Part shown: positions 53,402-61,963 of the stretch, one piece after another
Layout of the letters: the number at the start of each line of letters is the position of its first letter
How positions within the stretch are numbered: position 1 is the stretch's first letter
DNA from: Pirellulales bacterium
GTDB taxonomy: Bacteria; Planctomycetota; Planctomycetia; Pirellulales; JADZDJ01
Assembly: GCA_020851115.1 (NCBI GenBank)
Contig: JADZDJ010000247.1
Coordinates: forward strand, 1-63,744
Direction: 5' to 3'
Length of the DNA: 63,744 nt
Made by a program: the position numbers and the translations under genes
Notes under the pieces: generated by a model
Told to the model about the DNA's origin: nothing
Seen by the model: only the letters and a program-made list of their open reading frames with translations
The model's database searches: none

Positions 53402-54358
53402 ATGTTCACAAAGAACCTAATCAACTTCGCACTTTTGATCGTTGTCAATGGCATGTGGGCAGCGCAATATGCGGCCTACAAAACGGCCACGAGTCAAATG
53501 GGGCCAATTACGGTCAGCGCATGGACGTTTCTAATCGCAGCGCTGATTTTGCTGCCATTTTTAGTTCGAGAGCGCAGGGGCCAAGGAGCGGGAAACCATC
53601 CGGAAAGGCGCCGTTGGACTCGGCACAATATATTCAGTTTCATCGTGATTGGTTTTTTCGGCTTAATCCCGGCCTCCGCATGCTTGGCATGGGGCACAGC
53701 GCGTTCGACAGCATCCAACGCAGCCCTCATTTACCTCACCCTTCCGATATTGACGGCCCTCCTCGCGTCGCTGATTCTGGGCGAGCGAATGACCTGGGTT
53801 CGCTGGCTGAGTCTCGGAGTTTCACTGGCAGGCGTCCTCCTGCTTTCTCGATCCGACCTCAAGGAGCAAGACCTGGCGAGCGGCGAATATCTCGTGGGCA
53901 ATCTCTTGGTGCTGGTCGCCTGTACGAGCAGCGCTTTTTACAACGTATTCTGCAAGGATTTGCTTGGCCGATTTACGGCCCTCGAAGTGCTGGTCTATGG
54001 CTATGGAATGGCCGTCATGTTGAGCATCCCGCTGATCATTTGGGTTGAGCCGCTTACTTGGTCGGCAATCAGCGACTATACATCCGCCACATGGGTCTCG
54101 GTCCTGGTCTTGAGTGTCTTCAGTTGGGGCCTGGCGATGGTCCTTTGGATGTACGTACTCCGCCGCTTGGACGTTTCCCAAGCATCGGTGTCGATCTACT
54201 TATTGCCCTTTCTGGGCGTGGTGATAGCTGCAGTTACCTTGCACGAACCACTCCGAGGATCAATGCTGGTCGGCGGCTTGATCACTCTAGCAGGTGCGCT
54301 CATGATCACCCTGTCGGAAAACCCATCTGAGCCGCATCGCGCTGAAGATGCAACCTAA
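53402..54358 (+). CDS. EamA/DMT-family permease
   Basis: The 318-residue product is a ten-helix drug/metabolite transporter-type membrane protein with two EamA repeats. The first repeat begins LINFALLIVVNGMWAAQYAAYKTATSQMGPITVSAWTFLIAALILLPFLV and ends at NAALIYLTLPILTALLASLILGERMTWVRWLSLGVSLAGVLLLS. The second runs from YLVGNLLVLVACTSSAFYNVFCKDLLGRF to VSIYLLPFLGVVIAAVTLHEPLRGSMLVGGLITLAGALMITL. The E-R-M-T-W-x-R-W and H-E-P-L motifs are typical. Such proteins move small metabolites across the inner membrane; the substrate is unknown. Neighbours give no hint. Confidence 0.9.
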   Translation: MFTKNLINFALLIVVNGMWAAQYAAYKTATSQMGPITVSAWTFLIAALILLPFLVRERRGQGAGNHPERRRWTRHNIFSFIVIGFFGLIPASACLAWGTARSTASNAALIYLTLPILTALLASLILGERMTWVRWLSLGVSLAGVLLLSRSDLKEQDLASGEYLVGNLLVLVACTSSAFYNVFCKDLLGRFTALEVLVYGYGMAVMLSIPLIIWVEPLTWSAISDYTSATWVSVLVLSVFSWGLAMVLWMYVLRRLDVSQASVSIYLLPFLGVVIAAVTLHEPLRGSMLVGGLITLAGALMITLSENPSEPHRAEDAT

Positions 54359-54645
54359 AGTCAATTGGCGTCCAGTCGCCTACAGGAACCTACAAGCCAT
54401 TTTGGGGGCTGTAAACGCTATGATTCCAACTGCTCTTGGCCACGAACGCTTTCACGAGAATTTGACGATAGCAACGCAAATATTCTTTACAACCTCGATC
54501 GCGAGGGTTCGCCCCCCTTGCGTCGATGAGCCGGCGGAACTTGACTTTGGAACGATACGGTTCGACAATCAAGTGCGAACATGGACCGATCATTGGGGCC
54601 GCGAAATGTGGCCCTGAAAACCTTCGATGATGGAAAGGAGTTCGC

Positions 54646-55239
54646 ATGAGTTCACGATCTCAAAAGCAGGTTATGCATCGACAAAAGCAGCAGCGCAAGC
54701 GAACCGAGCGAGCGAAAAAGCAGAAGCAGTTGGTTCAGCGAGCGAATCGCACCGCTGCCAAGCAGCGCGAGCCTTCGTCCGAAAGTACCGATGAGTGGAT
54801 GTCGCGCCGCAGGGAGTTTTTGAAGCAGCAGCAGAAATGGCTGTCGTCCGAATTGCCGCACTGCGGGCTGTGCGGCGCGACGAAGAATCTGACTAAAACG
54901 GAATGCTGCGGCCAATGGATTTGTGACGACGAACACACTTATAAGTTGTTCTCGTTTGCCAGAAACAGTTGTTCTCGCAATCATCGGCGCTACACGATCT
55001 GCGGCTACCATTTCACGGAAGGACATCACGGCCGATGGCAAGAGTGCCCCGAATGCCGCGAATCCATCGAGCCGGAAATGTACGTGCATTATGGTACGAA
55101 CGAGTACAACCTCGAGATCTTGGAGGAGTTGCCCGCGTACGAGCCGACGCATTGCAGCAAGTGCGGCCAAGTGATTGTGCTGGCCGATGGTGGATACAGC
55201 TACTCCTCCGCGGGCTACCAATTTGGAAGCTGCCTGTAG
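54646..55239 (+). CDS. Cysteine-rich zinc-ribbon-like protein
   Basis: The 197-residue product begins with a strongly basic, probably coiled stretch (QKQQRKRTERAKKQKQLVQRANRTAAKQ). It has several possible metal-binding sites after that: CGLCGATKNLTKTECCGQWICDDEH, CSRNHRRYTICGYHFTEGHHGRWQECPECRES, and CSKCGQVIVLADGGYS. The spacing suggests at least two zinc ribbons or a treble-clef plus a ribbon. Nucleic-acid binding is plausible but not shown. I do not recognise a named family. An AAAGGAG lies about 6 bases before the ATG. A 500-base gap and tRNA-Thr follow. Confidence 0.75.
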   Translation: MSSRSQKQVMHRQKQQRKRTERAKKQKQLVQRANRTAAKQREPSSESTDEWMSRRREFLKQQQKWLSSELPHCGLCGATKNLTKTECCGQWICDDEHTYKLFSFARNSCSRNHRRYTICGYHFTEGHHGRWQECPECRESIEPEMYVHYGTNEYNLEILEELPAYEPTHCSKCGQVIVLADGGYSYSSAGYQFGSCL

Positions 55240-55675
55240 GCGGAACATCCAGATCTGCTGGGCCATATGAACGAACCGAGCGTTGCAGCTCCGCGACGAT
55301 TGCCATAACATACCGTCGCCATGATTTGCCGCCGCTCGTCGTAAAGTTGCCGATGATTTTCCTCGGCGGCAAACTGCTGAGGCTCAGAGTAGATTGGAAC
55401 GGCCGCATCTCACGAAGTGCTGAAACGGCCAATGACCGCGCCGATAAGCCGGATTGTCCAGCGTACTTTGGAAGCTCAATGCGGTTTCTACGGTGGTTCG
55501 ACAATGCAGCCAAACTACTCCAAAATAGTACCTCATTTTTGTAGAGAATTCGTTCGATCCGTCCCAAGAGTCGCCGGCCGCCCAGCAGCCATTTTCATCG
55601 GGAAAAACGCCATCCGGCGGGCAATTGGCACCAATGCGATCATCGAACAGCGCCGCCGTCGAGATTTGGATTCTA

Positions 55676-55703
55676 TTGACGCTTCCTGCTGGTTGTCTAA
55701 AAT
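55676..55703 (+). promoter_or_regulatory. Sigma70-type promoter of tRNA-Thr
   Basis: TTGACG as -35 box (55676-55681), a 16-base spacer and TAAAAT as -10 box (55698-55703). Transcription should start near 55710, about 31 bases before the mature tRNA. It may also serve the TPR/alpha-CTD gene downstream. Confidence 0.75.
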
Positions 55704-55709
55704 GTCGGG

Positions 55710-55729
55710 TTTCGGCAAAACTGCCGAAA
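55710..55729. repeat. Perfect 8-bp hairpin at the start of the tRNA-Thr transcript
   Basis: TTTCGGCA (55710-55717), loop AAAC, TGCCGAAA (55722-55729). It falls at the predicted transcription start, so the tRNA leader would begin with a stem. It could protect the 5' end or be an operator-like palindrome. Confidence 0.7.
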
Positions 55730-55740
55730 ACCTGGATTGT

Positions 55741-55814
55741 GCCAGCCTAGCTTCAATTGGCAGAGCACCGCATTCGTAATGCGGGGGTTGCGGGTTCGAC
55801 TCCCGCGGCTGGCT
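55741..55814 (+). tRNA. tRNA-Thr (anticodon CGT)
   Basis: The 74-base gene folds as a full cloverleaf. The acceptor stem GCCAGCC pairs with GGCTGGC, followed by discriminator T. The anticodon stem-loop is CCGCA-TTCGTAA-TGCGG with anticodon CGT, reading ACG. The T arm is GCGGG-TTCGACT-CCCGC. CCA is not encoded. The downstream gene begins 60 bases later on the same strand. Confidence 0.96.
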
Positions 55815-55874
55815 TTGGAAGTGCAGTTTGCCCGTGCGCGACTGCGATTAAGTTACTGCGATCTCGGAGCAATT

Positions 55875-57212
55875 ATGCAAACGGCAATGCCAACGATGGG
55901 CGGAACGAATATCAAGCAACTCGCGCTGGGGGGCGGGGCGTTCGGCCCGCGTGAAGTCGAACAAATGGTCGCTGCGCTTAGCGAAGACCCGATGGCCCAC
56001 CGCATGTTGCGCGAGGCGACCGGCGAAATGGAAATGAGCGAAGATCGCAGCCCGGCGGCTGAAGTGCGGCTGGGGGTCTGCTATTACTTACTCGGCCGCT
56101 ATCAGCAGGCGATTGAAACGCTGCGCAAAGGGGACGGCGGCGCGCTGGCCCAATTCTATTTAGCCAAGTCGCAGTTTGCCCTGGAGCAATACGACGCGGC
56201 AATTGCTTCATTTCAAGCGGCTGCAAAAGCCGGCTATGACTCGGACGTGTGTGCGCTGGCTCGCGCCGAAGCGCTGCGAGTTTCCGGCAATGCCAAAGCG
56301 GGCCTCGAGCTGCTCGACAGCCTGTCGGGCGCAGTCGAACAATCGGCGGAATACTTGTACCAGCGTGGAGCGACTGTTTCGGCGTTGAGCGGCAATCCGG
56401 TAGAAGTCGTGGCGCTGTTTGAACGGGCCGTTTCGGTTGATTCCAAGCACAGCGGCGCGCTGTTCGGCTTGGCGATGGAAAACGACCGTCGAGGCAACGA
56501 TGAAACGGCGCTCGATTTGTACGAGCGCTCGGTGGCCCGATATCCGTCGCACATTGGCTCGCTGCTAAACCTCGGCATTTTGTACGAAGACCGGGCCCAA
56601 TACGAGAAGGCTTACGCCTGTTATCACCGCGTGTTGGAAACCTATCCCAATCATCCCCGCGCGCGGCTGTATATGAAAGATGTACAAGCCTCGCGCGACA
56701 TGTTCTTCGACGAAGACGAAAAGCGAAAGCGCGATCGGATGGCGCAAATGCTCAGCGTTCCTGTGACCGACTTCGAGTTGTCGGTTCGCAGCCGCAATTG
56801 CCTGCAAAAAATGGGCATTATGACGCTGGGAGATTTGGCCAAGACCTCCGAAGCCGAGCTATTGGCCAGCAAGAACTTCGGCGAAACGTCGTTGGTCGAA
56901 ATCCGCGAAATGATGGTTTCCAAAGGTCTAGCGCTGGGCATGTTCGCCAAGGAGACGTTGGAGCCGGAGCCAATCTTCGAACCGGAAACGATGACGGCCG
57001 ACGAACAGGCCTTGCTCGATCGACCGATTACCGAATTGAACCTCTCGGTGCGCGCCCGCAAGTGCATGGTACGATTGCAGATTAACACCGTCGGCGAACT
57101 CTTGCGCCGCACTGGGGACGACTTGCTGGAGTGCAAGAATTTCGGCGTTACCAGCCTGACCGAAGTACGCGAAAAGCTGACGCTCAAGGGATTGAAGCTG
57201 CGGGGCGACTGA
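55875..57212 (+). CDS. TPR protein with two C-terminal RNA polymerase alpha-CTD-like domains
   Basis: The 445-residue product has TPR repeats over residues about 50-270 (for example VRLGVCYYLLGRYQQAIETLRKGDGGALAQFYLAKSQFALEQYDAAIASFQAAAKAG and SHIGSLLNLGILYEDRAQYEKAYACYHRVLETYPNHPRARLYM). Two domains like the C-terminal domain of RNA polymerase alpha follow. Domain 1 (about 288-355) reads VTDFELSVRSRNCLQKMGIMTLGDLAKTSEAELLASKNFGETSLVEIREMM; domain 2 (about 376-442) reads ITELNLSVRARKCMVRLQINTVGELLRRTGDDLLECKNFGVTSLTEVREKL. Domain 1 keeps equivalents of E. coli alpha Arg265, Asn268, Gly296 and Ser299; domain 2 keeps the Arg but has Lys for Asn268. Both have Thr where E. coli has Lys298. DNA or RNA-polymerase binding is inferred. 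The ATG at 55875 has GGAG five bases upstream; an open frame from 55737 overlaps the tRNA and was rejected. Confidence 0.88.
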   Translation: MQTAMPTMGGTNIKQLALGGGAFGPREVEQMVAALSEDPMAHRMLREATGEMEMSEDRSPAAEVRLGVCYYLLGRYQQAIETLRKGDGGALAQFYLAKSQFALEQYDAAIASFQAAAKAGYDSDVCALARAEALRVSGNAKAGLELLDSLSGAVEQSAEYLYQRGATVSALSGNPVEVVALFERAVSVDSKHSGALFGLAMENDRRGNDETALDLYERSVARYPSHIGSLLNLGILYEDRAQYEKAYACYHRVLETYPNHPRARLYMKDVQASRDMFFDEDEKRKRDRMAQMLSVPVTDFELSVRSRNCLQKMGIMTLGDLAKTSEAELLASKNFGETSLVEIREMMVSKGLALGMFAKETLEPEPIFEPETMTADEQALLDRPITELNLSVRARKCMVRLQINTVGELLRRTGDDLLECKNFGVTSLTEVREKLTLKGLKLRGD

Positions 57213-57224
57213 CGGCAAGCGAAG

Positions 57225-58949
57225 TTAGCTCGGCAGACGTCGCGATTTGCCAGTGCGTTTTGCGGCCTTGCCGTTTTTTGAGCGATCAGTTTTGGCGCGG
57301 TCGTCGCGCGCGGCATTCCCATTCAACGACTCGGCGGAAGCCTCATTGCCGCGCCGTGGATCCGAGGCATGCTCCGGCGGCAGCCACTCGATAGCCAGCT
57401 TCACGCCAAACATTTGATGGAAATATTTGACGCGGCGCCGGGCGCCCCACAAATTCACGCCCGGCTCGAAGTCGGCCGACAATACCAATCTAGCGTCATC
57501 CAAGCAGTCCTGGTCAAATTGGATGGTCGCATCTTGCACAAGCTGGCTGTGACTGCGGTCGAGCCCACCTGCGAGTCTCAGAATCGCGGAAAGCTGTTCG
57601 ACGCGCCGCCGATCTTCGGCGGAAAGCTGTCGAAAATTGGCATGCTTCATTTTCGGCTTCGCGCCGCGATGGTAGCGAGCGATGTTGGCGATCAATTCCA
57701 GCTCACGCGGGCGAAAGCCGCTCAGTCGGCTATTGAGGATCAAATGGTAGCTGTGCTTGTGGTGCCGATCGTAGTTGATTAAGTAGCCTACGTCTTGCAG
57801 CCGGGCGGCTGCTTCGAGAAACGGCCAGTCATCGAGATTCAAATTGAATCGCGCAGCCAGTTGCTCGAACAACCGTCCGGCGAGCAACGCCACGTGTTTG
57901 CCGTGCGCCAGTTCGTGTTCACCGGTGCATGCCGCGGCAAAACGGTCGATGGCCGCGTCCCGATTCCCAGGATCGGTGCTCGGCATGCCGAGCGTGTCGT
58001 CGATCATCGTTAACAGCAGTCCGTCTCGCACGCCGCGGCTATGAACTTGCAATTGGTTCACTTTGAAGCGGCGCATTAGCCGATCGACCACCGCGATGCC
58101 GGCCACAATGATGTCGGCACGATCGGGTGCCAACCCCGGAACTTGCCGCCGCGACTTGACCGGCAGCTTGCGCAGCCGATCGAGCATGTGGCTGACTTCG
58201 GCCTGCGACAACAAATATCCTCGCACTGGCAAGCCGGTTTGTCGCCGGCTGGCCATCATCATTTCGGCCATGCTGGTGAACGTGCCGCCGGAACCAATGA
58301 GTAAGTGCGGCTGAAAGGCGGCGCGTCTGGCTTCCTTCTTTAAGATGCGGTCGATGTGGGCGACCATTTGGTCGTAGTCTTTGCCTGTCAGGACTGCGCC
58401 GCTGCCAAACATTTCGGATAGCCGCACCGTGCCCAGTGCTGTGGAGGCGATCGACTCGATCACATTGCCGCTGGCTAGCACGATTTCGGTGCTACCGCCG
58501 CCAATATCGGCCACGACAACATTCTTGCCGCCCAGATCGAACGCTCGTTGCACACTGTAGAACGCCAGCCGCGCTTCCTGGCTGGAACTGATCACATCGA
58601 CCGCGATGCCGACATCGCTGTTGACCCGGCGGCAGAATTCCTGGCCGTTGCTGGCTTCGCGAACCGCGCAAGTCGCGATGGTCCGCAATTCGTCGACCTG
58701 ATAACCGGCCGCAATTTGCTTAAACCGGCGCAGCGCTGCGAGCGTCAGTTCCACCGCCTGAGGATCGAGATTGCCGGTGGAATCGAGCGCTCGGCCCAAT
58801 CGCGTTGGCTCGCGTTCTTCGTCCAAAATGCGATAGTCACCGCCACGGTACGGCTCGGCAACGATCAGCCGAACGCTATTGGAACCAATGTCGATGGCCG
58901 CCAAGCGATGGGCCAGGTCGGTCGACAGAAATATTTGCTTGTCGTTCAT
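57225..58949 (-). CDS. Ppx/GppA family phosphatase with C-terminal HD domain
   Basis: The 574-residue product is an exopolyphosphatase/guanosine pentaphosphate phosphohydrolase-type enzyme. The actin-like ATPase fold shows phosphate-1 AAIDIGSNSVRLIVAE near residue 18, phosphate-2 VVVADIGGGSTEIVLASG, and IGSGGTFTSMAEMM. A second region (from about residue 345) has HD-type signatures: HELAHGKHVALLAGRLFEQLA, WPFLEAAARLQDVGYLINYDRHHKHSYHLILNS and ELELIANIARYHRG. The C-terminal 60 residues are charged and low-complexity. It would degrade polyphosphate or pppGpp, linking it to starvation signalling; the choice between substrates cannot be made from sequence. It converges with the TPR/alpha-CTD gene, 12 bases between stops. 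Confidence 0.92.
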   Translation of the reverse strand: MNDKQIFLSTDLAHRLAAIDIGSNSVRLIVAEPYRGGDYRILDEEREPTRLGRALDSTGNLDPQAVELTLAALRRFKQIAAGYQVDELRTIATCAVREASNGQEFCRRVNSDVGIAVDVISSSQEARLAFYSVQRAFDLGGKNVVVADIGGGSTEIVLASGNVIESIASTALGTVRLSEMFGSGAVLTGKDYDQMVAHIDRILKKEARRAAFQPHLLIGSGGTFTSMAEMMMASRRQTGLPVRGYLLSQAEVSHMLDRLRKLPVKSRRQVPGLAPDRADIIVAGIAVVDRLMRRFKVNQLQVHSRGVRDGLLLTMIDDTLGMPSTDPGNRDAAIDRFAAACTGEHELAHGKHVALLAGRLFEQLAARFNLNLDDWPFLEAAARLQDVGYLINYDRHHKHSYHLILNSRLSGFRPRELELIANIARYHRGAKPKMKHANFRQLSAEDRRRVEQLSAILRLAGGLDRSHSQLVQDATIQFDQDCLDDARLVLSADFEPGVNLWGARRRVKYFHQMFGVKLAIEWLPPEHASDPRRGNEASAESLNGNAARDDRAKTDRSKNGKAAKRTGKSRRLPS

Positions 58950-59137
58950 GCGGTGTCATCGGAGCGTGTCGCGAGCGACAATCGAGCGCACCGGCAATTC
59001 TACCTCAAGATTTGCAGTTACCGAATAGGTTGAAATTGCTCGACAGATCGCCGATACGGATCGGAAGGGAGACCGAGTCGGTACAATTGATGTGGTTTCA
59101 GTTGATACAAAAGGGTGGAGAAGGTAGGTTATGAAAT

Positions 59138-59713
59138 ATGATTGCCGCGAAACAAATTGAGAGAAATTTCGTCGACGATTACCTGGCCGATAAGGATGTC
59201 GCCAAGGTCAAGCACGATTCCTTCGGTGGCTTTGTGTACGCGATGGCGGACGCAAGAACAGCCCACAATCGCGTTGCCGCTGCTCTCAACGGCTGGTTGT
59301 ACTCGAATCTGCGCGGTCGTCGGTGCGAGCCGTATAATTCGGACGCGAAAGTTCGGGTGAGATTGCCTACTCAGACGCGATATTACTATCCCGATGGAAT
59401 GGTCGTTTGTGAGCCAAATCCACCGGAGTCGAGCTATCAAGACAATCCTGTGGTAATTGCCGAAGTCATCTCGGAAGGGATCCGTCGAATTGACGAAGGC
59501 GAGCAGCGAGACGTCTACTTGACCAGCCCCACGCTGGCGGCATACTTGTCGATTGAAACGGATTGGCCGCGCGTCGTGATCGACTTCCGCTCGGAGAATG
59601 GCTTCGCTGCAGAGGCCTACGAAGAGATGGATGCAGTGATCGCACACGAGGTCGTCCAGATTGACCGACCGCTAGCCGAGATCGATGAGCGGGTGGAGTT
59701 TGCTTCTACCTAA
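59138..59713 (+). CDS. Uma2-family (DUF820) putative endonuclease
   Basis: The 191-residue product matches the Uma2/DUF820 family with a restriction-endonuclease-like PD-(D/E)XK fold. Core segments are TAHNRVAAALNGWLYSNLRGRRCEPYNSDAKVRV, YYYPDGMVVCEP with the catalytic-type Asp, and NPVVIAEVISEGIRRIDEGEQRDVYLTSPTLAAYLSIETDWPRVVIDFRS with the Glu and downstream residues. Uma2 copies are frequent in cyanobacteria and planctomycetes; their biological role is unknown. It ends 15 bases before ribF on the same strand. Confidence 0.88.
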   Translation: MIAAKQIERNFVDDYLADKDVAKVKHDSFGGFVYAMADARTAHNRVAAALNGWLYSNLRGRRCEPYNSDAKVRVRLPTQTRYYYPDGMVVCEPNPPESSYQDNPVVIAEVISEGIRRIDEGEQRDVYLTSPTLAAYLSIETDWPRVVIDFRSENGFAAEAYEEMDAVIAHEVVQIDRPLAEIDERVEFAST

Positions 59714-59728
59714 TCCTAATATAGACGC

Positions 59729-60658
59729 GTGAACCTGATTCGCGATCTTGCCGATGTGCCCGTTTCAGTCCGCCGCAGTGCTGTGGCGATCGGTAATTTT
59801 GACGGCGTGCATCGCGGCCACGCGCGGATTGTGGAGCGGCTGATCGGCCGTGCGCGAGAGTTGGGCGGCGCGGCGGTCGTGTTCACTTTCGATCCGCATC
59901 CTGCGCTGCTGTTGCGGCCCGAGCAAGCTCCGCCGCCGCTTACCTGGACCGATCGTAAAGCGCAATTGCTAGCAGATCTTGGCGTCGATGCGACGATCGC
60001 CTATCCGACGGACGAGGCATTGTTGCAGCTTTCGGCGGAGGAGTTTTTTCAGCGCATCGTATGTGATGCACTGGATGGCCGAGCGATCGTCGAGGGGCCA
60101 AACTTCTATTTCGGCCGCGGCCGGAAGGGGACGATCGGGGTGCTGCGAAAGTTGTGCAACAGGGCGAACATTCCACTCGACGTAGTTGAGCCGCTGGAGT
60201 TGGATGGCGAGCATGTTTCCAGTTCACGTGTTCGGCGACTCGTCGCTGCCGGCCAAATTGAGGATGCAAATCGATTGCTGACGCAGCCTTATCGCATCCG
60301 CGGCATGGTTCGTCACGGGGCGGCACGGGGAACAAAGATCGGCTTTCCGACGGCCAATGTCGATGCCGTCGATACCCTGCTACCGGCCCCAGCGGTGTAC
60401 GCTGGCCGCTGCACGGTAGCTGGTCGGACTTGGCCGGCGGCGATCAACATCGGTTCGAACCCAACCTTTGGCGAACACGGCCTTAAGGTTGAAGTCCACC
60501 TGGTCGGCTTTCACGATTCGCTCTATGGGCAGCCGCTGGAGGTTGACTTCCTTGCCCGACTGCGCGACATTGAGCGTTTTGCCGACGTAAGCTTGTTGAA
60601 GGCGCAACTGCAGATCGACGTGCAAGCGGCTGTGGCGATCCATGACAGGCACAGCTAG
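59729..60658 (+). CDS. ribF: Bifunctional riboflavin kinase / FAD synthetase
   Basis: RibF phosphorylates riboflavin to FMN and adenylates it to FAD. The 309-residue product has the N-terminal nucleotidyltransferase domain with AIGNFDGVHRGHARIVERL and FTFDPHPALLLRP, the central EEFFQRIVCDALDGRAIVEGPNFYFGRGRKGTIGVL and SSSRVRRLVAAGQIEDANRLL, and the C-terminal kinase domain with GTKIGFPTANV and AINIGSNPTFGEHGLKVEVHLVGF. Length is normal. The start is a GTG, 15 bases after the Uma2-like gene. FAD and FMN made here serve, among others, complex I. Confidence 0.96.
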   Translation: MNLIRDLADVPVSVRRSAVAIGNFDGVHRGHARIVERLIGRARELGGAAVVFTFDPHPALLLRPEQAPPPLTWTDRKAQLLADLGVDATIAYPTDEALLQLSAEEFFQRIVCDALDGRAIVEGPNFYFGRGRKGTIGVLRKLCNRANIPLDVVEPLELDGEHVSSSRVRRLVAAGQIEDANRLLTQPYRIRGMVRHGAARGTKIGFPTANVDAVDTLLPAPAVYAGRCTVAGRTWPAAINIGSNPTFGEHGLKVEVHLVGFHDSLYGQPLEVDFLARLRDIERFADVSLLKAQLQIDVQAAVAIHDRHS

Positions 60659-60756
60659 CCGCACAGATTCCCCGATGCAAAGCGGAAATAACGCATGAAA
60701 CTCCAAGCCACGAATTTCAAGATTCACAGCAAGGGCCGCATTCCGTCTTTCGACAT

Positions 60757-60800
60757 GAAGAATTGAACGTTCATTTGTCATTCGAATTTCAACATTCATT
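60757..60800. repeat. Short AT-rich repeat-like region before the DHH gene
   Basis: The stretch contains repeated TTCATT, TCATTCGAA and ACATTCATT words in the 180-base gap before the DHH phosphoesterase. It resembles the short word repeats seen before other genes in this window. It is weakly ordered and may be chance. Confidence 0.35.
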
Positions 60801-60842
60801 ACCCCTTCCTCTGCGGCCTCAAACGATGATCGAGTCGATTTA

Positions 60843-61829
60843 ATGCCCATCAACTGGTCGCGATTTGAAGACATTGTCCGTTCGCACGAGCGGTTTTTGC
60901 TGGTAAGCCACATTCGCCCCGATTGCGACGCGCTGGGCAGCGAATTGGGCATGGCCGGCGTGTTGGAATCGCTCGGCAAGAGCGTACGAATCGTGAATGG
61001 CCAAGCGACGCCGCCGAATTATTTGTTTATTGATCCCACGCGGCGAATCAAAGCAATCCATGCCGACGTGCAGCCCACGGAACTCGACGATGTGCAAGTG
61101 TTGATGGTGCTAGACACCAGCGCCTGGGCACAACTTGGTCCGATGGCCGATGTCGTGAAGGCGACCAAAGCCAAGAAAGTCGTCGTCGATCATCATATCA
61201 GCAGCGATGACCTGGGCGCGGAACTCTTCAAAGATGTTGAAGCGGAAGCCACTGGCCGGTTGGTGCTGGAAGCCGCGCAACACCTCAAGATAGGACTGAC
61301 GCCGGTAATCGCTGCGCCGCTGTTTGCGGCCATTGCAACCGACACCGGCTGGTTCCGATTCGGCTCGACGCGCGCCGGAACTTACCGAGCCGCGGCAACG
61401 CTCATCGACGCTGGCGCAAAGCCGAGTGAGATTTATCAAGCGTTGTACGAGCAAGACACGATCGCCCGGCTCAACCTCATCGGCCGCACGCTTGGCCGCG
61501 CGAAAGTAGAACTCGACGGAAGGCTTATTCATACCGCTGTGCTGCAAGACGATTTCAAAGCCACCGGTGCCTTGCCGTCCGACACCGAAGATGTGGTGAA
61601 CCAGACGTTGACGGTGGGTGGTGCGCGAGTCGCCGTGATCATGGTCGAGCAGCGCGACGGCGGGTTCAAAATCAGCTTCCGCAGCCGCACGCCGTCGGTG
61701 GACTGTAGCAAACTTGCCGAAGCTTTCGGCGGCGGTGGTCATAAGGCCGCGGCCGGAGCTTTTGTCGCGGGTCCGTTGGAAGTTGCCCAAGCCAAGGTGC
61801 TTGACGCAGTGCGCGCCGCGATGAGATAA
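60843..61829 (+). CDS. DHH/DHHA1 phosphoesterase (NrnA-like)
   Basis: The 328-residue product has the DHH-family arrangement: FLLVSHIRPDCDALGSELGM (motif I), VQVLMVLDTSAW (motif II), KKVVVDHHIS (DHH motif III), AIATDTGWFRFGSTR (motif IV) and a DHHA1 C-terminal domain ending in KLAEAFGGGGHKAAAGAFVAG (GGGH nucleic-acid-binding loop). These are the hallmarks of NrnA, an oligoribonuclease and 3'-phosphoadenosine 5'-phosphate phosphatase that degrades nanoRNAs. Other DHH families, such as cyclic di-AMP hydrolases, are less likely because no GdpP sensory domain is present. The ATG start has no strong ribosome-binding site. Confidence 0.9.
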   Translation: MPINWSRFEDIVRSHERFLLVSHIRPDCDALGSELGMAGVLESLGKSVRIVNGQATPPNYLFIDPTRRIKAIHADVQPTELDDVQVLMVLDTSAWAQLGPMADVVKATKAKKVVVDHHISSDDLGAELFKDVEAEATGRLVLEAAQHLKIGLTPVIAAPLFAAIATDTGWFRFGSTRAGTYRAAATLIDAGAKPSEIYQALYEQDTIARLNLIGRTLGRAKVELDGRLIHTAVLQDDFKATGALPSDTEDVVNQTLTVGGARVAVIMVEQRDGGFKISFRSRTPSVDCSKLAEAFGGGGHKAAAGAFVAGPLEVAQAKVLDAVRAAMR

Positions 61830-61963
61830 TTGCCCTTGTCGGCCGGTCTTTCCAATCCGACATGAACGCGACTGAATTTCGCGTTGCGTCGGGCTGCAAA
61901 GCCTGGCCTACGTCCTGCCTTCCTGCGCTGCCCATCGTGGGCAGTCTTTCTGGAATCGACCGG

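Larger units (their letters stand above)
55240..55740. other. Gene-poor stretch between the zinc-ribbon gene and tRNA-Thr
   Basis: About 500 bases with only chance-like open frames on both strands. The right end holds a strong promoter (55676-55703) and a perfect 8-bp hairpin (55710-55729) ahead of tRNA-Thr. The remainder shows no recognisable feature. Confidence 0.55.

Noticed and set aside
54348-54617. An 89-codon plus-strand frame after the EamA gene
   Set aside because: It overlaps the EamA stop, has no ribosome-binding site and no recognisable family; it may be intergenic sequence.
55013-55567. A 184-codon minus-strand frame across the end of the zinc-ribbon gene
   Set aside because: Ser/Arg-rich, overlaps a better-supported gene and lacks any motif.
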